From assembly GCA_040381535.1 (NCBI GenBank), contig JBEIHF010000004.1, positions 28,139-92,138 on the forward strand: DNA of 64,000 bases, given 5' to 3'. This DNA comes from Micavibrio_A sp040381535. GTDB lineage: Bacteria; Pseudomonadota; Alphaproteobacteria; Micavibrionales; Micavibrionaceae. This document shows, piece by piece, positions 8,292 through 16,096 of the stretch (positions are counted from its first letter, which is position 1; every line of letters begins with the position of its first letter). Under the pieces are notes generated by a model that saw nothing but the letters and a program-made list of their open reading frames with translations, made no database searches and was not told the DNA's origin. The position numbers were made by a program, and so were the translations under genes.

Positions 8292-9528
8292 GGGAGATTT
8301 TATTGCCCGAAAAATCGTCGCCGTCTACCCCTGAATCATCGGAAAATGAAAAGGTTTTGGGCGTTTTTTCGAGCGGAACCACATCCAAGAGCGCAGAATT
8401 CTGGTTCCCGGAGTGAAGTTCGGTGAATTTGCGGGCGGCGGGCAGGACGCGGGAATTCATCGAACCCACAGCATCGTCATAACTGCTGAAAGCCGCATTC
8501 AGGCCTTTGCCGATTTTTACGAAATGTTCGGAGAATTTGGTAAAGCGTTTGTGCAGTTCCGCACCCAGCGCCGCGACTTCCATTGCGTTCTTGGCCATTT
8601 CCACCTGACGCCAAGAAAGACCGACCACGCGGAGCAAAGAGATTATTAGCGTCGGGGATGCGATCACGACATTGTTGTCGGCGGCAAAATCCACAATGGT
8701 CGGATCGGATTGCAAGGTTGCGCTGAACACGACTTCGGATGGCAGGAACAAAATCACGAAATCGGAGCCTGCGATATTTTCCTGATAGGATCTGGCCCCC
8801 AGTGCCTTCACATGCGCCCGTACGGCTTTGGCCATATCGGATTTTATAGAGGTAATTTCGGCATCAGACAAATCATCATCGAGGCGCGCGATATAAGGGC
8901 TGATCGGCGCTTTGGAATCGATGGCGATTTTAAAACCGTCATGTAGATTGATGATTACGTCGGGACGCCCGCCGCCTTCAATGGCGGTTTGGGTTTGGTA
9001 ATGCAGGCCTTTTTGTAGATTGGCCTTGTCCAGAATGGCTTCGAGAATGAATTCTCCCCATTTGCCTTGCGCGGAAGGATTGCGCAGAACACCCGTGAGT
9101 TTGGATGTTTCCTTGTGCAGGTTTTGCAGATCTTGACGGATCGCTTTGTCCGTGCCTTGCAATTGTTGCACGATGGAATTCATCTTTTCGAGATTCTTCT
9201 CGACAGGCTTGACCATCTTTTCGATTTCGAGCGTACGTTTTTCCAAATCATGCGCGCCGTCTTTTTGAGCGGATTTGAGTTTTTCGCCTGCCAATGTAAG
9301 GAAGCTTTCCGTATTCGATTTGAGCGCCTCTTGCGCCAGCAATTTGAATTGATCGCCCAATGCCGCGCGCTCTGATTCGAGCTTTGCGGACAGGGATGCG
9401 TTTTCGCGCGAGGCCGCTGCCACCTTCAACCCGAAAATCAGGGCGGTAATGGCAGCACCCACCAAAAACCCCGCAATAAGGGATGTGGGATCGAGCACAA
9501 CTTCCTGTAACGATAAATTATTATTCAT
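8284..9528 (-). CDS. rmuC: DNA recombination protein RmuC family
   Basis: 414 residues. One N-terminal membrane segment (LIAGFLVGAAITALIFGLK) is followed by a long coiled coil (about residues 35-125) and the RmuC domain. RmuC motifs GKWGEFILEAILDKANLQKG, YQTQTAIEGGGRPDVII and IAIDSKAPI resemble a PD-(D/E)xK nuclease core (Asp and the DSKAP lysine). RmuC proteins limit inversions at short inverted repeats, though the mechanism is unsettled. The start at 9528 is chosen for fit to family length; the open frame continues to 9870 but antisense to the next gene. It is first in the rmuC-def-fmt-truA operon and divergent from the gene at 9586 with a 57 bp gap. Confidence 0.9.
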   Translation of the reverse strand: MNNNLSLQEVVLDPTSLIAGFLVGAAITALIFGLKVAAASRENASLSAKLESERAALGDQFKLLAQEALKSNTESFLTLAGEKLKSAQKDGAHDLEKRTLEIEKMVKPVEKNLEKMNSIVQQLQGTDKAIRQDLQNLHKETSKLTGVLRNPSAQGKWGEFILEAILDKANLQKGLHYQTQTAIEGGGRPDVIINLHDGFKIAIDSKAPISPYIARLDDDLSDAEITSIKSDMAKAVRAHVKALGARSYQENIAGSDFVILFLPSEVVFSATLQSDPTIVDFAADNNVVIASPTLIISLLRVVGLSWRQVEMAKNAMEVAALGAELHKRFTKFSEHFVKIGKGLNAAFSSYDDAVGSMNSRVLPAARKFTELHSGNQNSALLDVVPLEKTPKTFSFSDDSGVDGDDFSGNKISHG

Positions 9529-9585
9529 GATAAAATGAAGATTAGAGCAGTTTTGGACCCCAGCCAACGGAATTCTGACAAACAC

Positions 9586-10260
9586 ATGAAAAACCAAGAA
9601 TCCGGCAATGCCATGATCTATATCCTGATCGCCATCGCCCTTTTGGGCGCGCTGACCATGGTTTTGGCGCGCGGTTCCAACGAAGGGGGAAATGACCTTA
9701 CCGCGGATCAGGCCGAGTTGATGACCACCCAAATGACGGCAAAGTCCGGTGTCGCCAAAAACGCCGTGGACCAGATGATGATGTCGGGCACGAGTGTGAG
9801 CGCGCTGGATTTCGTGACGCCCAACGTGGCCAGTTTTGACGCCGCCCCTCACTATAACAAAATATTCCACCCCGACGGCGGCGGGCTTTCGCTCGATTCA
9901 GACGACATCAAACTTTTTACGGGAACGGATACGGCACCCACGCCGGGATGGTATATGGGCCGTTTCAACAATATCGAATGGACAGCCACGACCGCGAACG
10001 ATGTCGTTCTGGCCGCGCATGACATCAGCCAAGCAGTTTGTGCCAACATCAACAAAAAGATCACGGGCACCACCACCATTCCTGTTCTGCTAGGAACGGG
10101 CGACCCCGCGACCTATTTCGTAAACAACAGTTTCGGAGGCCCCGCTAATGCGAATTTGACAATCGCAATATGCGCGGCATGCCAAGGCCATCCCGCGCTG
10201 TGCGTTTCCAACACAGGCGCGACACAGTTCACCTATTACAGTATTATTTCAGGGCAATAA
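9586..10260 (+). CDS. Small pilin-like or bitopic exported protein of unknown function
   Basis: 224 residues. The N-terminus MKNQESGNAMIYILIAIALLGALTMVLARG is a short polar leader and one hydrophobic helix. After it comes a soluble region with helical QAELMTTQMTAKSGVAKNAV and, near the end, a cysteine pair (ICAACQGHPALC). The layout recalls class III pseudopilins or Tad/Flp-type proteins, but the glutamate at position +5 after a processing glycine is not there, so I do not assign it. The ATG at 9586 precedes this helix directly; an upstream in-frame start (9535) adds a polar stretch and overlaps the rmuC promoter. It overlaps the convergent engB gene by 17 bp at the 3' ends. No function is proposed. 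Confidence 0.6.
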   Translation: MKNQESGNAMIYILIAIALLGALTMVLARGSNEGGNDLTADQAELMTTQMTAKSGVAKNAVDQMMMSGTSVSALDFVTPNVASFDAAPHYNKIFHPDGGGLSLDSDDIKLFTGTDTAPTPGWYMGRFNNIEWTATTANDVVLAAHDISQAVCANINKKITGTTTIPVLLGTGDPATYFVNNSFGGPANANLTIAICAACQGHPALCVSNTGATQFTYYSIISGQ

Positions 10261-10873
10261 GCCCTGCGCGCAAATCTTCAAGGCCGATATTTTTATCCGC
10301 GCTCGTGGTGTAGATAAACGGATAGGCGGCAGGATGTTTGGCGAGCACATCTATCGTTTGCCGTGATATCTCTTCTAGTTCTTTCTTCGAAGCTTTGTCG
10401 GCCTTGGTCAGAACTATGCGGTAATTCACCGCAGCCTTGTCCAGCATCCCCATCAAATGAAGATCGGTTTCCTTGAACCCGTGGCGGGAATCAATAAGCA
10501 CAAGAACGGTCTTTAAATTCGGGCGACCCTGCAGATATTGAAAGATAAGCGAATCCCAATTGTCGCGCACTTTTTTGGCAACCTGCGCGTAGCCGTAGCC
10601 CGGCATGTCGACAAGAAACATGACATTCGCGAGATTGAAAAAGTTCAATTGTTGGGTGCGGCCCGGCGTGTTCGACGTGCGCGCCAGCGTGTTGCGCCCC
10701 GTAAGCGCATTAACCAAGGATGATTTGCCCACATTGGAACGCCCTGCGAAGGCGATTTCGGCCATTACGGGTTCGGGGATTTGCGATAGGTCCGCCGCGC
10801 CCCACACAAAATCACACGGGCCTGCAAATACACGCCGTGCCTGTTCGATTTGCTCCGGCGTGAATTCTTCCAT
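10244..10873 (-). CDS. engB: Ribosome biogenesis GTP-binding protein YsxC/EngB
   Basis: 209 residues, normal length. This TRAFAC-class GTPase is needed for late large-subunit assembly. G1 is GRSNVGKSSLVNAL, G3 DMPGYGYA, G4 TKADK, and G5 TTSADKNIG. The NTPGRTQQLNFF switch I region is typical. Its ATG overlaps the yidC stop codon by one base (TAATG), indicating translational coupling. It is last in the rpmH-rnpA-yidD-yidC-engB operon. Confidence 0.96.
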   Translation of the reverse strand: MEEFTPEQIEQARRVFAGPCDFVWGAADLSQIPEPVMAEIAFAGRSNVGKSSLVNALTGRNTLARTSNTPGRTQQLNFFNLANVMFLVDMPGYGYAQVAKKVRDNWDSLIFQYLQGRPNLKTVLVLIDSRHGFKETDLHLMGMLDKAAVNYRIVLTKADKASKKELEEISRQTIDVLAKHPAAYPFIYTTSADKNIGLEDLRAGLIALK

Positions 10874-12750
10874 TATTTTTTCTTTTTCTTTTTGGGCTTG
10901 GGCGGAGAAATTTCCTTGGCCGTGCCTTCGATGGCCTCTTCGATATCATGTTCGACCATTTCAAGACTAGGGTGCACGGAAGGCCCTTCGGCGATTTCCT
11001 TTTCCAGCTTTTTCTTATCTTTGCCTTTGCTGAACAGATGGATGGGAACGCCCATCGATTTCATGATCACGCATTGCTGTATCACGCCCAGTGCGGAGCT
11101 GACGGTCCAATACACGACCAGACCACTGGCGAAGCCCGCCATGATATAGGTCATGAAATACGGCATCATCTGCACGAATTTTGCCTGTATCGGATCTTCG
11201 GGCGGCGGGGAAACGTTGCGTTGAATGATCATGGCGAGCAGCATCAGGCAGGGCCATACACCGACCAGCAGGAACGAAGGAACATCATAGGGGAGAACGC
11301 CGAACAGGTTGAAAACGCTGGTCGGGTCTTTGGCGGACAAATCCTGAATCCAGCCAAAAAACGGCGCGTGGCGCATTTCGATCGTGTTAGACAAAACCTT
11401 GTATAGCGCAAAAAAGATCGGAATCTGGATCAAGATCGGCACGCAGCCCGCCATCGGGTTGACGTCATGCTTTTGATACAACTTGACCAGCTCTTCCTGC
11501 AATCTTTTCTTATCGTCCTTGTATTCGTGACGGATCGTGTACATTTCCGGCGAAACCTTGTTCAGCTTCGCAAAGGATTTATAAGACACTTGTGTTAAAG
11601 GGAAAGCCAGAAGACGTAAAATACAGGTGAAGATAACGATGGCTATGCCGAAATTGCCGACGAGGCCGTAGATAAGATTGATGGCAAGGAAGAAGGGTTT
11701 CGTCAGAAAATAAAACCATCCGAAGTCTACCGCGAGATCAAAGTGCGGAATGCCCCATTCTTTTTCATACTTTTCCAGTTTATCGAGTTTCTTGGGACCT
11801 GAAAAAACATCCACTTTGTAGGTGGTGCTTTCGCCAACTTTTACCGTGCGCAGCGAACCCGTGATATCGGATTGATAACGGTCTTTGGTTTGTTCGTTCA
11901 CCGCAGGCGATGCCACGAAACGGAATTTTGAGGCCTGCGCCTGGTCGGCAGGGGCCAACGCGGTGAGCCAGTATTTGCCCGTCGTGCCGATCCAGCCTTT
12001 TTGCGCATCGAAAATTTCTTCGCGCTTGTCTTCAAAATCTTTATAGCTGCGTTCTTCGAGCTTATCTTCGAAATAACCCAGCGGGCCTTCATGAGCAACG
12101 CCAGCATTCAAATAGTCTTCGGGTTTGCCGTGTTCTGTGACCAATGCGTAAGGAGATACCGTGATATCCGATTCGCTGTTGTTGACGATTTTGTTTTCGA
12201 TAGTAAAGGCAGAGAAATCATCCACCGTGAAGGTTTTTTCGAATTCGATACCTCCGACAGAGGCCGCAATCGTAAGCGGTTTTCCCGGGGCCAAAACATC
12301 GCCTGATTTCAAGTTCCATAGCGTGGAAGAATCAGGAACGCCTGCATTACCCGTCCAGCCCGTTTCCACATAGCGCGGGAACGGCGTTTGCGCGGGCGAG
12401 AGAACTTTGACGCGTTCTGTCTTTTCAACCGTCTTGTAATAATTTTTCAGTTCCAGATCGTCGAGACGTCCGCCTTTTAAATTGATGGAGCCATCCATGA
12501 TGTCGTTGTTGAATTTCACACGCGATGTCGCGGCAATCATTTCCGCACGCGGTTTGACAACTGCGGTATCGAGAATTTCGGCGGGCGCGGAGGCTGCAAC
12601 TTTTTGCGCATGAATGGCGGCCGCTTTCATTGCTTCGGCATTGGGGCGAGCGATGAAATGATCGTAGCTGAGCCACATCATGATCGAAATCGCAGCGAAG
12701 ATGATCAGGTTCCGGATGTCTTGCGGATGCATTTGATCACGTTGTTGCAT
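10873..12750 (-). CDS. yidC: Membrane protein insertase YidC
   Basis: 625 residues, long-form Gram-negative YidC. Segments: N-terminal membrane helix (about 11-30), a large periplasmic beta-domain (about 60-340), then the conserved insertase core. The core includes FGIAIVIFTCILRLLAFPLT, a cytoplasmic hairpin with KDDKKRLQEELVKLYQKHDVNPMAGCVPILIQIPIFFALYK (shown only in part by key residues), and later helices around FASGLVVYWTVSSALGVIQQ. The C-terminus ends in a poly-lysine tail (PPKPKKKKKK), which can bind ribosomes. The ATG overlaps the yidD stop (TAATG); an alternative ATG lies 6 codons in. It inserts inner-membrane proteins alone or with SecYEG. Confidence 0.96.
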   Translation of the reverse strand: MQQRDQMHPQDIRNLIIFAAISIMMWLSYDHFIARPNAEAMKAAAIHAQKVAASAPAEILDTAVVKPRAEMIAATSRVKFNNDIMDGSINLKGGRLDDLELKNYYKTVEKTERVKVLSPAQTPFPRYVETGWTGNAGVPDSSTLWNLKSGDVLAPGKPLTIAASVGGIEFEKTFTVDDFSAFTIENKIVNNSESDITVSPYALVTEHGKPEDYLNAGVAHEGPLGYFEDKLEERSYKDFEDKREEIFDAQKGWIGTTGKYWLTALAPADQAQASKFRFVASPAVNEQTKDRYQSDITGSLRTVKVGESTTYKVDVFSGPKKLDKLEKYEKEWGIPHFDLAVDFGWFYFLTKPFFLAINLIYGLVGNFGIAIVIFTCILRLLAFPLTQVSYKSFAKLNKVSPEMYTIRHEYKDDKKRLQEELVKLYQKHDVNPMAGCVPILIQIPIFFALYKVLSNTIEMRHAPFFGWIQDLSAKDPTSVFNLFGVLPYDVPSFLLVGVWPCLMLLAMIIQRNVSPPPEDPIQAKFVQMMPYFMTYIMAGFASGLVVYWTVSSALGVIQQCVIMKSMGVPIHLFSKGKDKKKLEKEIAEGPSVHPSLEMVEHDIEEAIEGTAKEISPPKPKKKKKK

Positions 12751-13055
12751 TAATTTTGTCTTTCTTGTTTTTGCGTCTGTTTTTGCGCTTTGTTTTGAAT
12801 ACCGCGTTTATAGCCGATGATCCCTGCCCAATCAATGCTGGGTGGCACTTCATCGACCATGGGGCCTTTGTAATAGGGATGGCAGCGAATTAGCCGTTTT
12901 ATGGCCATCACGGAGCCTTTCAACGCACCGTGATTTTCTATCGCCTGATGGGCGTAAACAGAGCATGTGGGGTGAAAACGACAATTGGGCCCCGTCAGCG
13001 GCGATATGGCCCACGCGTAAATTTTGATGAGACCTTGCAGCACGGATTTAAGCAT
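12750..13055 (-). CDS. yidD: Membrane protein insertion efficiency factor YidD
   Basis: 101 residues. The conserved core GPNCRFHPTCSVYAHQAI and IRCHPYYKGPMVDEVP identifies YidD, a small inner-membrane-associated protein that helps YidC-dependent insertion. It overlaps rnpA by 8 bp and yidC by one base, the usual compact arrangement. The tail beyond about residue 85 is basic and Gln/Lys-rich (KAQKQTQKQERQN). Confidence 0.94.
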   Translation of the reverse strand: MLKSVLQGLIKIYAWAISPLTGPNCRFHPTCSVYAHQAIENHGALKGSVMAIKRLIRCHPYYKGPMVDEVPPSIDWAGIIGYKRGIQNKAQKQTQKQERQN

Positions 13056-13416
13056 CGATCCCGTAGCCGGTTTTATCGAGGCACCAGATCAGGTCTTTTT
13101 CCATCTGCGTGTAAAGGCGCGTTGCCGCCCCTTCCCGTGCGATCAGGATATAATCCGTACCCGCCTTGGCATGGAACGGCAGAACATCCGAGCAAAGCGC
13201 GCGCAGTCGTCGTTTCATGCGGTTTCTTTTGACAGCGGATTTTTCAAGGCGTTTGGTGACGGTAATGCCGAAACGGCTTTTTTCTAGGCCGTTGGGCGAT
13301 GCCAAAAATGTAAAGCCCTTTGCCACCCATTTGTCCGCACCCGTGCCCAGACGCAAAAAATCGGACCGCTTTTGAAGACGGTCCAACTTTTCTAATTCTT
13401 CTTTTTTGGCTTTCAT
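13048..13416 (-). CDS. rnpA: Ribonuclease P protein component
   Basis: 122 residues from the chosen start. It binds the RNase P RNA for tRNA 5' maturation. The RNR signature SAVKRNRMKRRLRAL and the N-terminal RLQKRSDFLRL are present. The ATG at 13416 has GAGGG eight bases upstream; an earlier in-frame ATG at 13431 lacks a ribosome site but cannot be excluded. It sits between rpmH and yidD, overlapping yidD by 8 bp. Confidence 0.93.
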   Translation of the reverse strand: MKAKKEELEKLDRLQKRSDFLRLGTGADKWVAKGFTFLASPNGLEKSRFGITVTKRLEKSAVKRNRMKRRLRALCSDVLPFHAKAGTDYILIAREGAATRLYTQMEKDLIWCLDKTGYGIDA

Positions 13417-13455
13417 TGGTTTAGCCCTCATAAAAAGGGTCTAAAACCCGCGAAA

Positions 13456-13590
13456 TTAAGCGCTCAGGCGCTTGCGGCCTTTCGCACGGCGGCGGGCCAG
13501 AACCTGACGGCCGTCAACAGTGGCCATGCGGGCACGGAAACCGTGGCGGCGGGCGCGAACGAGGCGGCTGGGTTGGAATGTGCGTTTCAT
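13456..13590 (-). CDS. rpmH: 50S ribosomal protein L34
   Basis: 44 residues, the canonical length: MKRTFQPSRLVRARRHGF at the start and a C-terminal KGRKRLSA. AAGGA lies just upstream of the ATG. It is the first gene of the rpmH-rnpA-yidD-yidC-engB operon, so the promoter must lie in 13591-13797. Confidence 0.98.
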   Translation of the reverse strand: MKRTFQPSRLVRARRHGFRARMATVDGRQVLARRRAKGRKRLSA

Positions 13591-13744
13591 CGGTAAATCC
13601 TTGGTTTTTTCTATATTTCTTGAATTTCGGAGGCTGTTTTAACCCAAGGGCCCTCGATTGTCAATTTTTCTTGCGATTCGGGCCCCAGCCCCTCATATTA
13701 TCCATAGACGCGCTTGATTTTCAGGTACTTACCTGTGCTATGAT

Positions 13745-13778
13745 AGAGGCCGACAACGCCCTTCTCCGGGGCCTTTTT
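13745..13778 (+). terminator. Possible weak terminator or leader hairpin upstream of 13798
   Basis: AGAGGCC pairs with GGCCTTT (one G-T pair) across an 18-nt loop, followed by a short T run. It lies only about 20 bp before the start codon at 13798. It could be an attenuator-type leader structure, or chance. Confidence 0.25.
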
Positions 13779-13797
13779 ACTAGGATTTCGAAGACGT

Positions 13798-14418
13798 ATG
13801 TATCAAGACAATAACTGGATCCCCGTAACGGGCGAAGAACTGGCCGGATTTTTGGAACAGGTCAACCCGATCGGCGGCAAGCATAAGGTCAACCCTGCTT
13901 CGACCAAAGTCGACTACCGTATGCTGCCCTTTTACGACAACGTGGTCATGATCCGCATTAAGGACCCCGCATGGTCTCCTTCGAACCTCTACATCTATTA
14001 CTTAAGCGACCAAGGCAAGCTGTACTGGCTTAACGGTTCCTCCCCGCCCATCCACGAATGCAACGCAAAAGCACCCGTCAAGATTACGGATGATAATGTT
14101 TTGGAATATTTGCGTTTCTTTTGTTTCTACGTGCGCGGCGACGAAGGCCCGTTCCTGATCGCGGAAACGTCCGACGATCCATATATCCCCAAAAACCTCG
14201 ACGACCGCACAAAGTCCGTCATCGAAGGCACTATTCGCCCGGCGTCATACGAGGGCAAGAATGCCGAAGGCCATTTCCTGTGCGACGCCGTGGTCTATTA
14301 TTCAAACGCCCTGTTTATCGCGAATTTCGCTGTCGAACCCGGCGGTATGATCCGGATGCTCGACGACCAACCGATCGCCACCGATCTGGCCGTGAAGGTC
14401 GACGCGCCCGTTGCCTAA
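13798..14418 (+). CDS. Hypothetical cytoplasmic protein
   Basis: 206 residues, not recognised. No signal peptide or membrane helix. It is rich in aromatic residues and prolines, with a predicted mostly beta character (NVVMIRIKDPAWSPSNLYIYYL, FLCDAVVYYSNALFIANFAV in outline). AGGA lies about 10 nt before the ATG. Codon usage looks like the neighbouring housekeeping genes. It is divergent from rpmH and is followed after 123 bp by the IcmC/IcmD-like gene, so a role connected with the secretion system is possible but unsupported. Confidence 0.7.
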   Translation: MYQDNNWIPVTGEELAGFLEQVNPIGGKHKVNPASTKVDYRMLPFYDNVVMIRIKDPAWSPSNLYIYYLSDQGKLYWLNGSSPPIHECNAKAPVKITDDNVLEYLRFFCFYVRGDEGPFLIAETSDDPYIPKNLDDRTKSVIEGTIRPASYEGKNAEGHFLCDAVVYYSNALFIANFAVEPGGMIRMLDDQPIATDLAVKVDAPVA

Positions 14419-14541
14419 AATTTTGGTAAATAAAGAGTAAATTTTCCTGTTTCTGCTGCTCCTTAGGGGACATTAGCCAAATTTTCATTCGGCCATGCCA
14501 CTATGATATACTTTTAGTATATAGCTGAAGGCTTGGGGTCT

Positions 14542-15540
14542 ATGGTTCAAAAAAGTAAGAATTTCTTATTGTTCTTTTCCGTTTTAGTGATGACACAATT
14601 TGCGTGGATCATCGATGCGCTTGCGCAGGTAAACGGCGGTGGGACTCCCGCAGCTGGCCCCGCTCGTGCGGAAACCACGGATGCATGCGGCGCCGATACG
14701 ATGGGCGGTATCATCAATTGTGTGCGTGAAGGCACGGCGGATAATCTGATCGCTGTCATGGAAGGTGGCGCTTATGCGCTTGGTCTTTTGTTCGGCGTAA
14801 CCGGTATCATCAAATTAAAGAACCACGTCGAAAGCCCCAACAATGTTCCGCTTTCGGATTCCATGAAACGTTTCGCCGCAGGCGGCGCGCTTTTCGCGCT
14901 TGGTTTCTTGCGCGAGGTTTTCGAAAACACCATCACGAACAACCAAGCTTCGGGTTATGACAAAACCGGCTTTAACGGAGATGTCGGCGATGGACTTGGC
15001 CTGGACGGCATGCTGGTCGCGATGATGCAGGATATCTTCGCGCCGTTGCAGCTTATCTTCGCATCCTTCGGTTACGTCGCTGGTATTATGCTTATGCTAA
15101 TCGGTATTTCACGCCTTTTGAAATCCGAGCAGGAAGGCCCGCGCGGCCCCGCCGGAATCGGCACCATCATGACATTCTTGATGGCGGCCTGCCTGTTCTC
15201 TTTGAATACACTCAGCTCTCACCTCACGGAAACAATGTTCCTCGACGGTACATTTAAAACGAACGGTACTCTGCAATACGCGGACGGTCTGGGCGATTCC
15301 GTAGGACATGCCCACGCGGTTATTTCTTCGATCATCGCATTCGGTATCATCATCGGATGGGTCAGTATTATCCGCGGTCTCTTCATCATCCGCGGCGTGT
15401 CGGAGGGCGGCGGTAACGCGTCCATGATGGCGGCGATTACGCACCTGATAGGCGGGGTATTAGCCCTGAACCTCGGCAGCGTGGTCATGGCGGTCCAGAA
15501 CACGCTCGGTATCACGCAATACGGGATCATATTCCAATAG
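14542..15540 (+). CDS. IcmC/IcmD (DotE/DotP)-like polytopic membrane protein with internal duplication
   Basis: 332 residues. A signal-like N-terminus (NFLLFFSVLVMTQFAWIIDALAQ) precedes two similar halves. Each has a hydrophobic helix, a short polar loop, then another helix: GLLFGVTGIIKLKNHVESPNN plus KRFAAGGALFALGFL (residues about 80-130), and GIMLMLIGISRLLKSEQEGP plus GTIMTFLMAACLFSLNTL (about 180-235). The loop pattern (K, then D/E-x-P, then a helix starting near AAGG or AAC) is that of the IcmC/DotE and IcmD/DotP family; the 127-residue protein at 21855-22238 shares it. A third membrane region follows (about 255-330). The ATG at 14542 is preferred to a TTG at 14533. It stands alone, 1.8 kb from the rest of the dot/icm block. 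A strong terminator follows. Confidence 0.6.
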   Translation: MVQKSKNFLLFFSVLVMTQFAWIIDALAQVNGGGTPAAGPARAETTDACGADTMGGIINCVREGTADNLIAVMEGGAYALGLLFGVTGIIKLKNHVESPNNVPLSDSMKRFAAGGALFALGFLREVFENTITNNQASGYDKTGFNGDVGDGLGLDGMLVAMMQDIFAPLQLIFASFGYVAGIMLMLIGISRLLKSEQEGPRGPAGIGTIMTFLMAACLFSLNTLSSHLTETMFLDGTFKTNGTLQYADGLGDSVGHAHAVISSIIAFGIIIGWVSIIRGLFIIRGVSEGGGNASMMAAITHLIGGVLALNLGSVVMAVQNTLGITQYGIIFQ

Positions 15541-15570
15541 ATTTTTTACCTCCCTGGTAAGAAAACCTAA

Positions 15571-15601
15571 GGGCCGATAGAAATATTGGCCCCTTTTTTT
15601 T
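15571..15601 (+). terminator. Strong Rho-independent terminator
   Basis: Nine-base-pair stem GGGCCGATA / TATTGGCCC (one G-T pair) with a GAAA tetraloop, followed by CC and about nine T residues. It ends the transcript of the IcmC/IcmD-like gene. Confidence 0.85.
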
Positions 15602-15677
15602 GTGCCGTTGCCGTCAGCCGCTTTACGAGCAAAGCGTCGAGTCAGCGGAAGAAACTGGAAGATAAAATTGCGATAGA

Positions 15678-16016
15678 TTAAAGTGCGTCGTTGCCTTCTT
15701 CGCCGGTGCGGATGCGCACGGCGGTGGAAAGATCATAGACGAAGATTTTACCATCGCCGATCCGGCCCGTGCCTGCAGCGTTTTTGATGGCCTCAATAAC
15801 TGGTTTTACGAGCTTGTCCGATATGGCCACTTCGACCTTTACCTTGGGCAGAAAATTCACCGAATATTCGGCGCCGCGGTAGATTTCCGTCTGGCCTTTC
15901 TGGCGGCCAAACCCTTTGACTTCCGTCACCGTCAGTCCTTCGACACCCAAAGCCGTCAGCGCTTCTCGAACATCGTCCAGCTTGAAGGGCTTGATAACCG
16001 CCATTACCATTTTCAT
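15678..16016 (-). CDS. glnK: Nitrogen regulatory protein P-II (GlnK type)
   Basis: 112 residues, canonical length. It senses ATP/ADP and 2-oxoglutarate and signals nitrogen status; trimeric and cytoplasmic. The T-loop carries the uridylylation site Tyr51 within QTEIYRGAEYSVNFLPKVK. Both PROSITE regions are seen, the second being TGRIGDGKIFVYDL. The N-terminus MKMVMAVIKPFKLDDVREAL is closer to GlnK than to GlnB (which usually starts MKKIEAIIKPFKLD). Neither amtB nor glnA is adjacent, which is unusual for a glnK. The start has AAGGAA upstream. Confidence 0.93.
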   Translation of the reverse strand: MKMVMAVIKPFKLDDVREALTALGVEGLTVTEVKGFGRQKGQTEIYRGAEYSVNFLPKVKVEVAISDKLVKPVIEAIKNAAGTGRIGDGKIFVYDLSTAVRIRTGEEGNDAL

Positions 16017-16096
16017 GAAAAGTGTTCCTTATTGTTTCACACCCCGTTCGGGTCTATACAACTATCAACTTATATAATGCCTTGTAAAGGACGCCG

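Noticed and set aside
14533..14541. TTG start three codons upstream for the IcmC/IcmD-like gene
   Set aside because: ATG at 14542 better placed after GGGG and gives a normal signal peptide.
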